DNA from: an uncultured Lachnospiraceae bacterium
GTDB lineage: Bacteria > Bacillota > Clostridia > Lachnospirales > Lachnospiraceae
Direction of reading: 5' to 3'
NCBI GenBank assembly: GCA_910584205.1
Contig: CAJUAA010000048.1
Span: 1-25,537 of the forward strand
Length of the DNA: 25,537 nt
The notes beneath the pieces were generated by a model. It was not told the origin of the DNA. It saw only the letters and a program-made list of their open reading frames with translations, and did no database searches. Positions 9,321 through 16,440 of the stretch are shown piece after piece (the stretch's first letter is position 1; every line of letters starts with the position of its first letter). Made by a program: the position numbers and the translations under genes.

Positions 9321-10046
9321 TTAACTTACCAGCTTGTCCCGCATCTGCCGGAGAATCCTCTTTTCCAGACGGCTCACCTGTACCTGAGACACCCCCAGCA
9401 CCCGCGCCACCTCCGACTGGGTCTTGTCCTGCATGTAACGCATGATAATAAGCCTGCGCTCCATATCCGGCAGCTCCAGCAGAAGCTGCTCCAGCACTAC
9501 ACGGTTTAAAAGCTGCTGCATGCCGTTTCCCTGGCTCTGGTTCTCCATCCGGTCCAGAAGGCACACCTCGCTCCCGTCCTTCTGCGGAATCGTCCTGTAG
9601 ATCGACTCCACCTCCGCCGAGGATTCCAGCGCCTGTGCAATCTCTTCCGGAAGCAGGTCCGTCAGCGCCGACAGTTCCTCCATAGTCGGTTCCCGTCCCG
9701 TCCGCAGACGGAATTCCTGTGTCTCCCGCTTGATCCTCCAGCAGTTTTCCTTCAGGGTCCTGCTGACCTTCACCAGCCCGTCGTCCCTTAAAAACCTCTT
9801 GATCTCTCCTGCAATCATCGGAACTGCATAGGTGGAAAATTTTACGTCAAAAGACAGGTCAAATTTATCGATTGCCTTCAAAAGCCCCATGGCGCCGATC
9901 TGAAACAGATCCTCCGTATCCGTCCCACGCCCGGTAAAACGCCTGACCACGCTCCACACAAGTCCCATATTTTCTTCTACCAGCTGTTCTCTTGCATCCT
10001 TATCCCCATGGTGTGACCGCTCGATCAGAGCCATCGTCTCTTCCAT
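9321..10046 (-). CDS. sigF: RNA polymerase sporulation sigma factor SigF
   Basis: A 241-residue sigma-70 family factor that switches on early forespore genes. Seen: region 2 with NMGLVWSVVRRF, DLFQIGAMGLLKAIDKFD and FSTYAVPMIAGEIKRFLRDDG; region 3 with TGREPTMEELSALT; region 4 with LPDMERRLIIMRYMQDKTQSEVA and the DNA-binding helix VSQVQVSRLEKRILRQMR. It is the third gene of spoIIAA-spoIIAB-sigF, with its start 8 bases after the spoIIAB stop. The ATG at 10046 follows AGGAGG by 13 bases, slightly long; an in-frame Met four codons later is the alternative. Context, with its anti-sigma factor and anti-anti-sigma factor directly upstream, makes SigF the clear call over SigG or SigB. Confidence 0.96.
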   Translation of the reverse strand: MEETMALIERSHHGDKDAREQLVEENMGLVWSVVRRFTGRGTDTEDLFQIGAMGLLKAIDKFDLSFDVKFSTYAVPMIAGEIKRFLRDDGLVKVSRTLKENCWRIKRETQEFRLRTGREPTMEELSALTDLLPEEIAQALESSAEVESIYRTIPQKDGSEVCLLDRMENQSQGNGMQQLLNRVVLEQLLLELPDMERRLIIMRYMQDKTQSEVARVLGVSQVQVSRLEKRILRQMRDKLVS

Positions 10047-10054
10047 AAAGATAA

Positions 10055-10495
10055 TCAGTCCTCCTGTCCTGCCGCATCCTGTTTGATCCTTTTTTTCATA
10101 TAGACCGTCGTGCCCACGCCCGGACTGGACTGAACCTCCACCTGATCCATGAAAGCCTCCATGAACATGAAGCCCATACCGGACCGTTCCAGCTCCGGCC
10201 GGCTCGTATACAGCGGCTCCATGGCCTGCTTCACGTCCTCCATGCCCACTCCTTCGTCCGTGATCCACAGTTCCACCGTCTCCTCGTGCAGAACTGCCCG
10301 GACCACCACGGTATGTACGCCATCCGGATATCCGTGGATGATCGCATTGGTCACCGCCTCCGACACGGCGGTCCGGATATCCGCCACCTCCTCCAGGGTG
10401 GGGTTTAACCGGGTCACAAAGGCTGCCACCGCAACCCTTGCAAACCCTTCATTTTCCGACAGACTGTCAAATGCCAGCGTCATCTCATTTTTCAT
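10055..10495 (-). CDS. spoIIAB: Anti-sigma F factor / serine kinase SpoIIAB
   Basis: A 146-residue GHKL-fold kinase that holds SigF inactive and phosphorylates SpoIIAA. Seen: N box EAVTNAIIHGYPD (about 45-57), G1 box ITDEGVGM and G2 box RSGMGFMFMEAFMD, all diagnostic of the SpoIIAB/RsbW family, at the expected length. The start at 10495 overlaps the spoIIAA stop in an ATGA (10492-10495), so translation is coupled, keeping the partner ratio. An upstream in-frame extension to 10837 runs across spoIIAA and is not real. Confidence 0.96.
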   Translation of the reverse strand: MKNEMTLAFDSLSENEGFARVAVAAFVTRLNPTLEEVADIRTAVSEAVTNAIIHGYPDGVHTVVVRAVLHEETVELWITDEGVGMEDVKQAMEPLYTSRPELERSGMGFMFMEAFMDQVEVQSSPGVGTTVYMKKRIKQDAAGQED

Positions 10496-10806
10496 ACTGC
10501 TTCCTCCTCCAAATGAATAAGCTTTCCGACCCCCGACAGGGACAGAATCCGCCGGATCTGTCCATCCATATGGATGACACGAACCGTTCCTCCAAGTGCG
10601 TGCATCACCTTGTACCGTCCGATCAGCATGCCGATCCCCGCACTGTCCATGAAGACTGTTTCGGAAAAATCGAACTCCAGTTCGTCTACCGGATGTTCCG
10701 TCACCAGACGGTCCACCTCCAGGCGGATGACCTCTGTATGGTGATGGTCCAGTTCCGCCGGAAGGCGGACGACCAGCCGGTTTCCTCTCAACTCCATCCA
10801 ATCCAT
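10492..10806 (-). CDS. spoIIAA: Anti-sigma F factor antagonist SpoIIAA
   Basis: A 104-residue STAS-domain protein that frees SigF by binding SpoIIAB when unphosphorylated. Seen: VVRLPAELDHHHTEVIRLEVD at the N-terminal side and the phosphorylation-site motif VFMDSAGIGMLIGRY, whose Ser (residue 55 here) corresponds to Ser58 of B. subtilis. The start at 10806 has GAGGAG seven bases upstream; the second Met (10797) is possible, while the longer in-frame start at 10899 would run through the terminator of the preceding gene. It is the first gene of the spoIIA operon, downstream of a SigH-like promoter. Confidence 0.95.
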   Translation of the reverse strand: MDWMELRGNRLVVRLPAELDHHHTEVIRLEVDRLVTEHPVDELEFDFSETVFMDSAGIGMLIGRYKVMHALGGTVRVIHMDGQIRRILSLSGVGKLIHLEEEAV

Positions 10807-10835
10807 AAGCCCACTCCTCTCTTTTTTGCCTGCAC

Positions 10836-10864
10836 ATTCTGCCTGTGCGGCCTCCATATCTTTC
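10836..10864 (-). promoter_or_regulatory. Candidate SigH promoter of the spoIIA operon
   Basis: Minus strand GAAAGATAT (10856-10864) matches the SigH -35 RnAGGAwWW at 8 of 9 positions, and GCAGAAT (10836-10842) matches the -10 RnnGAAT fully. Spacing is 13 bp, one more than the usual 11-12. The spoIIA operon is SigH-dependent in B. subtilis. It lies between the upstream terminator (10885-10915) and the spoIIAA start. Confidence 0.5.
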
Positions 10865-10884
10865 TGCCCGCTTACGGACACCAT

Positions 10885-10915
10885 AAAAAGGGCTGCCACC
10901 TTATGTGACAGCCCC
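10885..10915 (-). terminator. Terminator of the T-box/cotH/valS/folC/TPR operon
   Basis: A stem formed by 10890-10899 and 10905-10914 (one mismatch, 5-base loop) is followed on the minus strand by a T-run (complement of AAAAA at 10885-10889). It lies 27 bases after the TPR gene stop and separates it from the spoIIA operon. Confidence 0.88.
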
Positions 10916-10941
10916 TTGCTCCAGGGTTTTTCTTCTGAAAC

Positions 10942-12324
10942 TTACTCGCTCTGCAATCCTGCCAGATATCTGGCGGAATCCGTCGCTTTTTTCGTATTGG
11001 GATATTCGTCGATCACTTTCTGATAGTAGGTCTTCGCCTTTTCTGTGTCGCCGGCGCCGTGGCAGGACCTGGCCAGAAAATACAGCGCGTCTCCGTTGGT
11101 ACTGTCCAGGTTATAGCACCGCTCCAGCGCCTCCACCGCGGCCGTATAGTCTTTCGCCCGATATGCGTCGTAGCCTGTCTTATACAGATCCGCAACCGCT
11201 TCCGCGCCCACCTGGGAAAACAGGGAATCATACAGCACTTTTCCATCGTCCGTCAGCGTCTCCTTGTCCATGGACTCCAGCTGCTCCAGGGCGCCTGCCG
11301 GATCTGTCTCCGTAAAGAGACGGTATGCCTTCAGAAGTCCCTCCTGGGCATTCAGCTTATCCGTAGCCTCCCCCGCCATCTGGACCGCCGCCTCGGACTC
11401 CGCCTTCACGGATTCCATCTCCGCCTCCAGGCTGGCCAGAGCCGCCGTCTTGGATTCCAGCTGGTCGCTGTACTCCGCCACCGCGTCGTTCAGTTCGGAA
11501 CTGGTCATCTGCTGATGTGCCGGAAGGATCAGGAACCACATGACCGCCACGCCGATGGCGATCCCAATGGCCACGTTCAGTACCGAATGAAGCCCTGTAT
11601 TGTCCTTGACCCCGATGGGCTGGATGATCGTCTCATTTCCGCTGGTATAGGCGATGGAATCTTTGCTGGTCTGTATCTCCTCTTCCTTACGGTTCTGCCT
11701 GCGGGGACGCTTTCCTTCCGCATCGTCCAGTTCCTTCAGATAGCGCAGGGTCCTGGTGTTGGTACGGTCAATGTCAAGAACCGCTTCCAGCTCCGCCCTG
11801 GCTTTATCATATTGATCCATCTTCATATAGAGAAGCGCCAGAAGCTGATGCCCCTTTAACAGATTGGTATTGGTCGACAGCAGCTTTTTCAGCTGTATAA
11901 TCGCAAGGTCATAGCTTCCCTGCTCGCAGTAGACCAGAGACTGATTGAACTTCCGGATGGTCGTATTGATCATCCGAAGCTGGTTCGGATTCTTCTGGAC
12001 CTCGTCGATGTAGTAATCCGCCCGGTTGCCTTCCGTCTGAAAGTTCTTGCTGATAATCCACTGCGACACCGCTTCCACGACCTCGCCCATCTCAAACTGG
12101 ACGAGCCCCAGCAGATTCCGGGCGTCGGAATTCCTCTTATTGATCTTCAGACTCTGACGCAGGGAAATGACAGCGCCGGACAGATCCCGGACCCTTGCCT
12201 TGTCCAGCCCTTCATTAAAATACGCGTTGGATGTCTGGATCAGCCTGCGATAACGCGCAACATCCGCACCGCAGTGGTCGCAACAGTCCGACGTCAGTTC
12301 TGCACCGCAGTTAAAACATTTCAT
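10942..12324 (-). CDS. Zinc-ribbon, single-TM, tetratricopeptide repeat protein
   Basis: A 460-residue protein of unknown function. Seen: an N-terminal zinc ribbon (Cys3, Cys6, Cys15, Cys18); three or four TPR-like repeats over about 25-205 (AVISLRQSLKINKRNSDARNLLGLVQF, AELEAVLDIDRTNTRTLRYL); a basic KRPRRQNRKEE stretch; one membrane segment (about 240-265, LNVAIGIAIGVAVMWFLIL); a coiled coil (about 270-325); and two further TPR units at the C-terminus (DYTAAVEALERCYNLDSTNGDALYFLARSC). Cytoplasmic N-terminus and external C-terminus are predicted by the positive-inside rule. The ATG at 12324 follows AAAGGTGG. It is the last gene of the valS-folC operon, 20 bases after the 47-residue gene. A scaffold role is inference. 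Confidence 0.9.
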   Translation of the reverse strand: MKCFNCGAELTSDCCDHCGADVARYRRLIQTSNAYFNEGLDKARVRDLSGAVISLRQSLKINKRNSDARNLLGLVQFEMGEVVEAVSQWIISKNFQTEGNRADYYIDEVQKNPNQLRMINTTIRKFNQSLVYCEQGSYDLAIIQLKKLLSTNTNLLKGHQLLALLYMKMDQYDKARAELEAVLDIDRTNTRTLRYLKELDDAEGKRPRRQNRKEEEIQTSKDSIAYTSGNETIIQPIGVKDNTGLHSVLNVAIGIAIGVAVMWFLILPAHQQMTSSELNDAVAEYSDQLESKTAALASLEAEMESVKAESEAAVQMAGEATDKLNAQEGLLKAYRLFTETDPAGALEQLESMDKETLTDDGKVLYDSLFSQVGAEAVADLYKTGYDAYRAKDYTAAVEALERCYNLDSTNGDALYFLARSCHGAGDTEKAKTYYQKVIDEYPNTKKATDSARYLAGLQSE

Positions 12325-12344
12325 ATATCCACCTTTTCTACGGA

Positions 12345-12488
12345 TTACTGATGCTCCTTCATCTCTTTCAGCATCTCATCCATCAAATCTGTCACATCAG
12401 ACAGGTTATTGTTATAGACTGTGTCTTCCACCTGATCGATCTCAGGACTTGGACGGAATTTCTTTAATTCTTCTTCAAAATCAAGCAT
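12345..12488 (-). CDS. Small acidic 47-residue protein (hypothetical)
   Basis: An open frame of 48 codons from ATG 12488 to TAA 12345, starting MLDFEEELKKF and ending DEMLKEMKEHQ. The start lies inside the last codons of folC (8-base overlap), with AAGGAG placed 8 bases before it, so translational coupling is likely. The product is acidic, has no Cys and no membrane segment, and its ends look like amphipathic helices joined by a polar NNN-containing middle. It fills the only gap between folC and the TPR gene; without it there would be an unexplained 156-base spacer in an otherwise tight operon. No family recognised. The evidence is frame, ribosome binding site and spacing, not homology. Confidence 0.78.
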   Translation of the reverse strand: MLDFEEELKKFRPSPEIDQVEDTVYNNNLSDVTDLMDEMLKEMKEHQ

Positions 12489-13785
12489 CTTGTTTACTCC
12501 TTACTATACGCTTCAGGCTGCCGATCAGATACAGGGACCCCACACAGAACAGAATCCCGTCCTCCTTCATGGAAAGCGCCTGGTCAAATGCCTCCGGAAT
12601 GGACGGCTGCTCCACGATCCTGCGCCCGCCTGCATATCTGCCGAACAGCTGCGCCAGCTCTGACGCCGGAACCAGGCGGTCGGATTCCACCTCCGTGACC
12701 ACCACGCAGTCAAAATCAATATTCCCGCAGATCGTCCGGATCATTCCTTCATAGTCCTTCTCCTTCACGCAGGAAAACAGAAGCGTGACTTTTGTATCCT
12801 TCTGAAATTTCCGGGCCGTCTTCACAAATTCCTCCACACCGGAATCATTGTGGGCGCCGTCGAAAATCACGCCGGGCAGTACGGTCTCCATGCGGCCCTG
12901 CCAGCGCATCTGCTCCATCCCTCTGTGAATATCCTCCTCCGTCAGGCCCAGATCCAGCACCCGGGCAGCCGTCACTGCCTCGCAGGCGTTCATGACCTGA
13001 TACTCCGCCACACTGGTTATGGAGATATCCATAGGTAAATAATACCCAGTATCCAGTGAAAAATCAATCGTTTTCTGGGTGTTCATTAAAATTTTATACA
13101 TATCCGGGCGTATGGCATAGGCTTTTGCATGCATGGCCTCTGCTTTTGCCAGGATCACCGCTTCCACATCCGGCCTGGTCCCGTCGTACACCACCGGGCA
13201 ACCTTCCTTGATGATTCCCGCCTTCTCTCCCGCAATCAGCTCGTACGTATCGCCCAGATATTCCGTGTGCTCCAGACTGATGGAGGTAATGACACTGATC
13301 AACGGTTTCTCGATCACATTGGTGGCGTCAAACCGCCCTCCAAGCCCGGTCTCCAGTATCACATATTCCATATGGTTCCGGTCAAAAATCCAGATTCCCA
13401 TCAGAAACAGCAGTTCAAAAAAGGTAGGATGGGCAAACTGGTCCGGACGTTCCTTCAGAAGCCTGCGGACGATCTCCATCACGCCCTCAAAGGCTTCCAG
13501 AAACTCTTCATCCGACACCGGCTGCTGGTTCAGCTGGAACCGCTCGTTGATGTCCACCAGATGGGGCGAGACAAAAAGCCCCGTCTGTTTCCCCGCCGTC
13601 GTCAGTATGGAGGACAGGTAAGCGCACACGGACCCTTTTCCATTGGAACCCGCCACATGAATCAGCTTCATGCGGCGCTCCGGATGTCCCATGGCGGCAA
13701 GCACCGCCTTTGTATTTTCCAGCGTGTTCTTTTTTGTAAATCTAGGCGTATCATCAATGTATGCTGTTGCTTCTCTGTAATTCAT
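12481..13785 (-). CDS. folC: Folylpolyglutamate synthase / dihydrofolate synthase
   Basis: A 434-residue Mur-ligase family enzyme that adds glutamate to dihydropteroate and reduced folates with ATP in the cytoplasm. Seen: P-loop HVAGSNGKGS (Lys50), the FSPHL-type motif LFVSPHLVDINERF, omega-loop region, VILETGLGGRFDATNV, SISLEHTEYLGDT with the conserved His, GEKAGIIK (carbamylated Lys region), and FDGAHNDSGVEEF in the C-terminal domain. Length is normal. The start is 1 base beyond the valS stop, with GGGAG in the end of valS, so coupled translation is likely. Its position right after valS is common in Firmicutes. Confidence 0.97.
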   Translation of the reverse strand: MNYREATAYIDDTPRFTKKNTLENTKAVLAAMGHPERRMKLIHVAGSNGKGSVCAYLSSILTTAGKQTGLFVSPHLVDINERFQLNQQPVSDEEFLEAFEGVMEIVRRLLKERPDQFAHPTFFELLFLMGIWIFDRNHMEYVILETGLGGRFDATNVIEKPLISVITSISLEHTEYLGDTYELIAGEKAGIIKEGCPVVYDGTRPDVEAVILAKAEAMHAKAYAIRPDMYKILMNTQKTIDFSLDTGYYLPMDISITSVAEYQVMNACEAVTAARVLDLGLTEEDIHRGMEQMRWQGRMETVLPGVIFDGAHNDSGVEEFVKTARKFQKDTKVTLLFSCVKEKDYEGMIRTICGNIDFDCVVVTEVESDRLVPASELAQLFGRYAGGRRIVEQPSIPEAFDQALSMKEDGILFCVGSLYLIGSLKRIVRSKQDA

Positions 13786-13786
13786 C

Positions 13787-16420
13787 CTACTCTCCCAGCT
13801 GAGCCAGCCGTTCCTTCACCTGGTTCATCATCTGCGTATATTTTTCCAGCTTCGCCTTTTCCTCCTGGATCTTCGCCTCCGGCGCCCGGATCACGAACCG
13901 CTCGTTGCCCAGCATGCCGTTGACGCGCGCCAGCTCCTTCTGAAGGCGCTCTTCCTCTTTCTTCAGACGCTCCTTTTCTTTCTCAATGTCCAGAAGGTCT
14001 GCCAGCGGCATGTACACCGCCGCCTCCGGAATCATCGTCGACACGGCGTTGTCCTCGATGCCTTCCTTATCCGCCTGGACCCGTACTTCCGACGCGAAGC
14101 CCAGCGCCGCGAAAAAGCTCCTGCCCTGCTCAAAGATGTCCCGCACTTCCGGATTGGCCGACACCACATAGACCAGCGCCTTCTTGCTGTTGGGCACGTT
14201 CATGTCCGCGCGCACGTTCCGGATTCCGCGCACTGCCTCCTTGATCAGGCCGATGGCATGTTCCTCCGACGCGAAATTCCAGTCCTCTCGGTATTCCGGC
14301 CAGGAAGAGATCATGATAGATTCCTCTCCGGACAGGTTGCAGAAGATCTCCTCCGTAATGAACGGCATATACGGATGCAGCATCTTCAGTGCCTGGATCA
14401 GCACGGTCTTCAGCGTCCACAGCGCCGTGTTTCTGGATGAGTCCGCCTTATTCCACAGACGGGGCTTCACCATCTCGATGTACCAGTCGCAGAATTCATC
14501 CCAGATGAAATCGTAAATTTTCTGGACGGCGATTCCCAGCTCAAAGCTGTCCATGTTGCCGGTCACTTCGTCCGCCAGGCTGTTCACCCGGGACAGGATC
14601 CACCGGTCCGCCGCGGTCAGATCTTTCAGATCCGCTTCCGCCACCGGCTGGTCTTCCAGATTCATCATAATGAACCGGGAAGCGTTCCACACTTTATTGG
14701 CAAAATTCCTGCTGGCCTTCACCCGGTCCATGTAAAAACGCATGTCGTTGCCCGGCGCGTTGCCGGTCACCAGCGTCAGGCGCAGGGCGTCGGCACCGTA
14801 CTCGCTGATAATCTCCAGCGGATCGATGCCGTTCCCCAGGGATTTGCTCATCTTGCGTCCCTGGGAATCCCGGACCAGGCCGTGGATCAGTACATGGTGG
14901 AACGGGCTTTTGCCGGTCTGCTCATAGCCGGAGAACACCATCCGGATGACCCAGAAAAAGATAATGTCGTAACCGGTCACCAGCACATCCGTCGGATAGA
15001 AATAGTCCAGATCCTCCGTCTGCTTCGGCCACCCCAGCGTGGAGAAGGGCCACAGGGCGGAAGAGAACCAGGTGTCCAGCGTATCCGGGTCCTGCGTCAG
15101 ATGCGTACAGCCGCATTTGGGGCAGACTGCCGGCGCTTCCTTTGCCACCACGATCTCGCCGCAGTCATCGCAGTAATACGCCGGTATCCGGTGCCCCCAC
15201 CAGAGCTGGCGGGAGATACACCAGTCACGGATGTTTTCCAGCCAGTGCAGATAGATCTTGTCAAAGCGCTCCGGCACAAACGTCAGCTCCCCGTTTTTCA
15301 CCGCCTCCATGGCCGGCTTTGCCAGTTCCTCCATCTTCACGAACCACTGCTGCTTGATGAGAGGCTCCACCGTGCAGCCGCAGCGGTCGTGAGTGCCCAC
15401 ATTGTGGGAATGGTCCTCCACCTTCACCAGAAGCCCCTGCTCCTCCAGATCCTGCACGATGGCCCGGCGCGCCTCGTAGCGGTCCATGCCGTAGTATTTT
15501 CCCGGATAACTGATCGTTGCATCGTCGTTCATGATGTTGATCTCCGGAAGGTCATGCCTCCTGCCCACCTCGAAATCGTTGGGGTCGTGGGCCGGCGTGA
15601 TCTTCACGCATCCGGTCCCGAACTCTTTATCCACATACGGGTCCGCGATGACCGGAATCTCCCGGTCCGTCAGCGGAAGCTTCAGCATCTTTCCGATCAG
15701 ATGCCGATAGCGTTCGTCCTCCGGGTTCACGGCCACCGCCGTATCGCCCAGCATGGTCTCCGGACGGGTGGTTGCGATCTCCACATAACCGCTGCCGTCC
15801 GTGATCGGGTAATTGATGTGCCAGAAATGCCCCGCCTGCTCCTCATGCTCCACTTCCGCGTCGGAGATGGACGTCCGGCAGACCGGACACCAGTTGATGA
15901 TCCGGGAGCCTTTGTAAATGTATCCCTTTTCATACAGGCGGACAAATACTTCCAGGACCGCTTCCGAACAGCCTTCATCCATGGTAAAGCGCTCCCGGTC
16001 CCAGTCGCAGGAGGAACCCAGCTTTTTCAGCTGGTTGATGATCGCCCCGCCATACTCCTCCTTCCACTGCCACGCCCGCTTCAGAAAGCCTTCCCTGCCA
16101 AGCTCCTGCTTGTCGATGCCCTCTTCCTTCAGCTGGTTCGTCACCTTTACCTCCGTGGAGATGGAGGCGTGGTCCGTGCCGGGCACCCAGAGGGCGTTAT
16201 AACCCTGCATCCTCTTGTAGCGGATCAGGATGTCCTGCAGCGTCTCGTCCAGCGCATGTCCCATATGCAGCTTTCCGGTCACATTGGGCGGCGGAATCAC
16301 GATGGTAAACGGTTTCCGGCTCCGGTCCACCTCCGCATGGAAATATTTTCTCCCCATCCATTTGTCATAGGTACGCTCCTCTATGGCGGTCGGGTCATAG
16401 GTCTTTGCTAATTCTTTCAT
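13787..16420 (-). CDS. valS: Valyl-tRNA synthetase
   Basis: An 877-residue class I synthetase charging tRNA-Val. Seen: HIGH-type motif HMGH (52-55) in PPPNVTGKLHMGHAL, the editing domain with TTRPETMLGDTAVAV and ITPAHDPNDFEVG, paired zinc-knuckle cysteines (CDDCGEIV, CPKCGCTH), KMSKS at residue 523 in GRKMSKSLGNGIDP, the anticodon-binding domain (WDEFCDWYIE), and the C-terminal coiled coil typical of ValRS. The start at 16420 has AGGAGAG upstream; an ATG at 16444 overlaps the preceding stop (ATGA) but has no ribosome binding site. It is the second gene behind a T-box leader whose proposed specifier is a valine codon, so expression should rise when uncharged tRNA-Val accumulates. Confidence 0.98.
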   Translation of the reverse strand: MKELAKTYDPTAIEERTYDKWMGRKYFHAEVDRSRKPFTIVIPPPNVTGKLHMGHALDETLQDILIRYKRMQGYNALWVPGTDHASISTEVKVTNQLKEEGIDKQELGREGFLKRAWQWKEEYGGAIINQLKKLGSSCDWDRERFTMDEGCSEAVLEVFVRLYEKGYIYKGSRIINWCPVCRTSISDAEVEHEEQAGHFWHINYPITDGSGYVEIATTRPETMLGDTAVAVNPEDERYRHLIGKMLKLPLTDREIPVIADPYVDKEFGTGCVKITPAHDPNDFEVGRRHDLPEINIMNDDATISYPGKYYGMDRYEARRAIVQDLEEQGLLVKVEDHSHNVGTHDRCGCTVEPLIKQQWFVKMEELAKPAMEAVKNGELTFVPERFDKIYLHWLENIRDWCISRQLWWGHRIPAYYCDDCGEIVVAKEAPAVCPKCGCTHLTQDPDTLDTWFSSALWPFSTLGWPKQTEDLDYFYPTDVLVTGYDIIFFWVIRMVFSGYEQTGKSPFHHVLIHGLVRDSQGRKMSKSLGNGIDPLEIISEYGADALRLTLVTGNAPGNDMRFYMDRVKASRNFANKVWNASRFIMMNLEDQPVAEADLKDLTAADRWILSRVNSLADEVTGNMDSFELGIAVQKIYDFIWDEFCDWYIEMVKPRLWNKADSSRNTALWTLKTVLIQALKMLHPYMPFITEEIFCNLSGEESIMISSWPEYREDWNFASEEHAIGLIKEAVRGIRNVRADMNVPNSKKALVYVVSANPEVRDIFEQGRSFFAALGFASEVRVQADKEGIEDNAVSTMIPEAAVYMPLADLLDIEKEKERLKKEEERLQKELARVNGMLGNERFVIRAPEAKIQEEKAKLEKYTQMMNQVKERLAQLGE

Positions 16421-16440
16421 GATCTCTTCTCTCCTTATTC

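Noticed and set aside
14882..16411. 509-codon plus-strand frame opposite valS
   Set aside because: Antisense shadow; low-complexity His/Arg/Val-rich product and no start signals, against an unmistakable valyl-tRNA synthetase.
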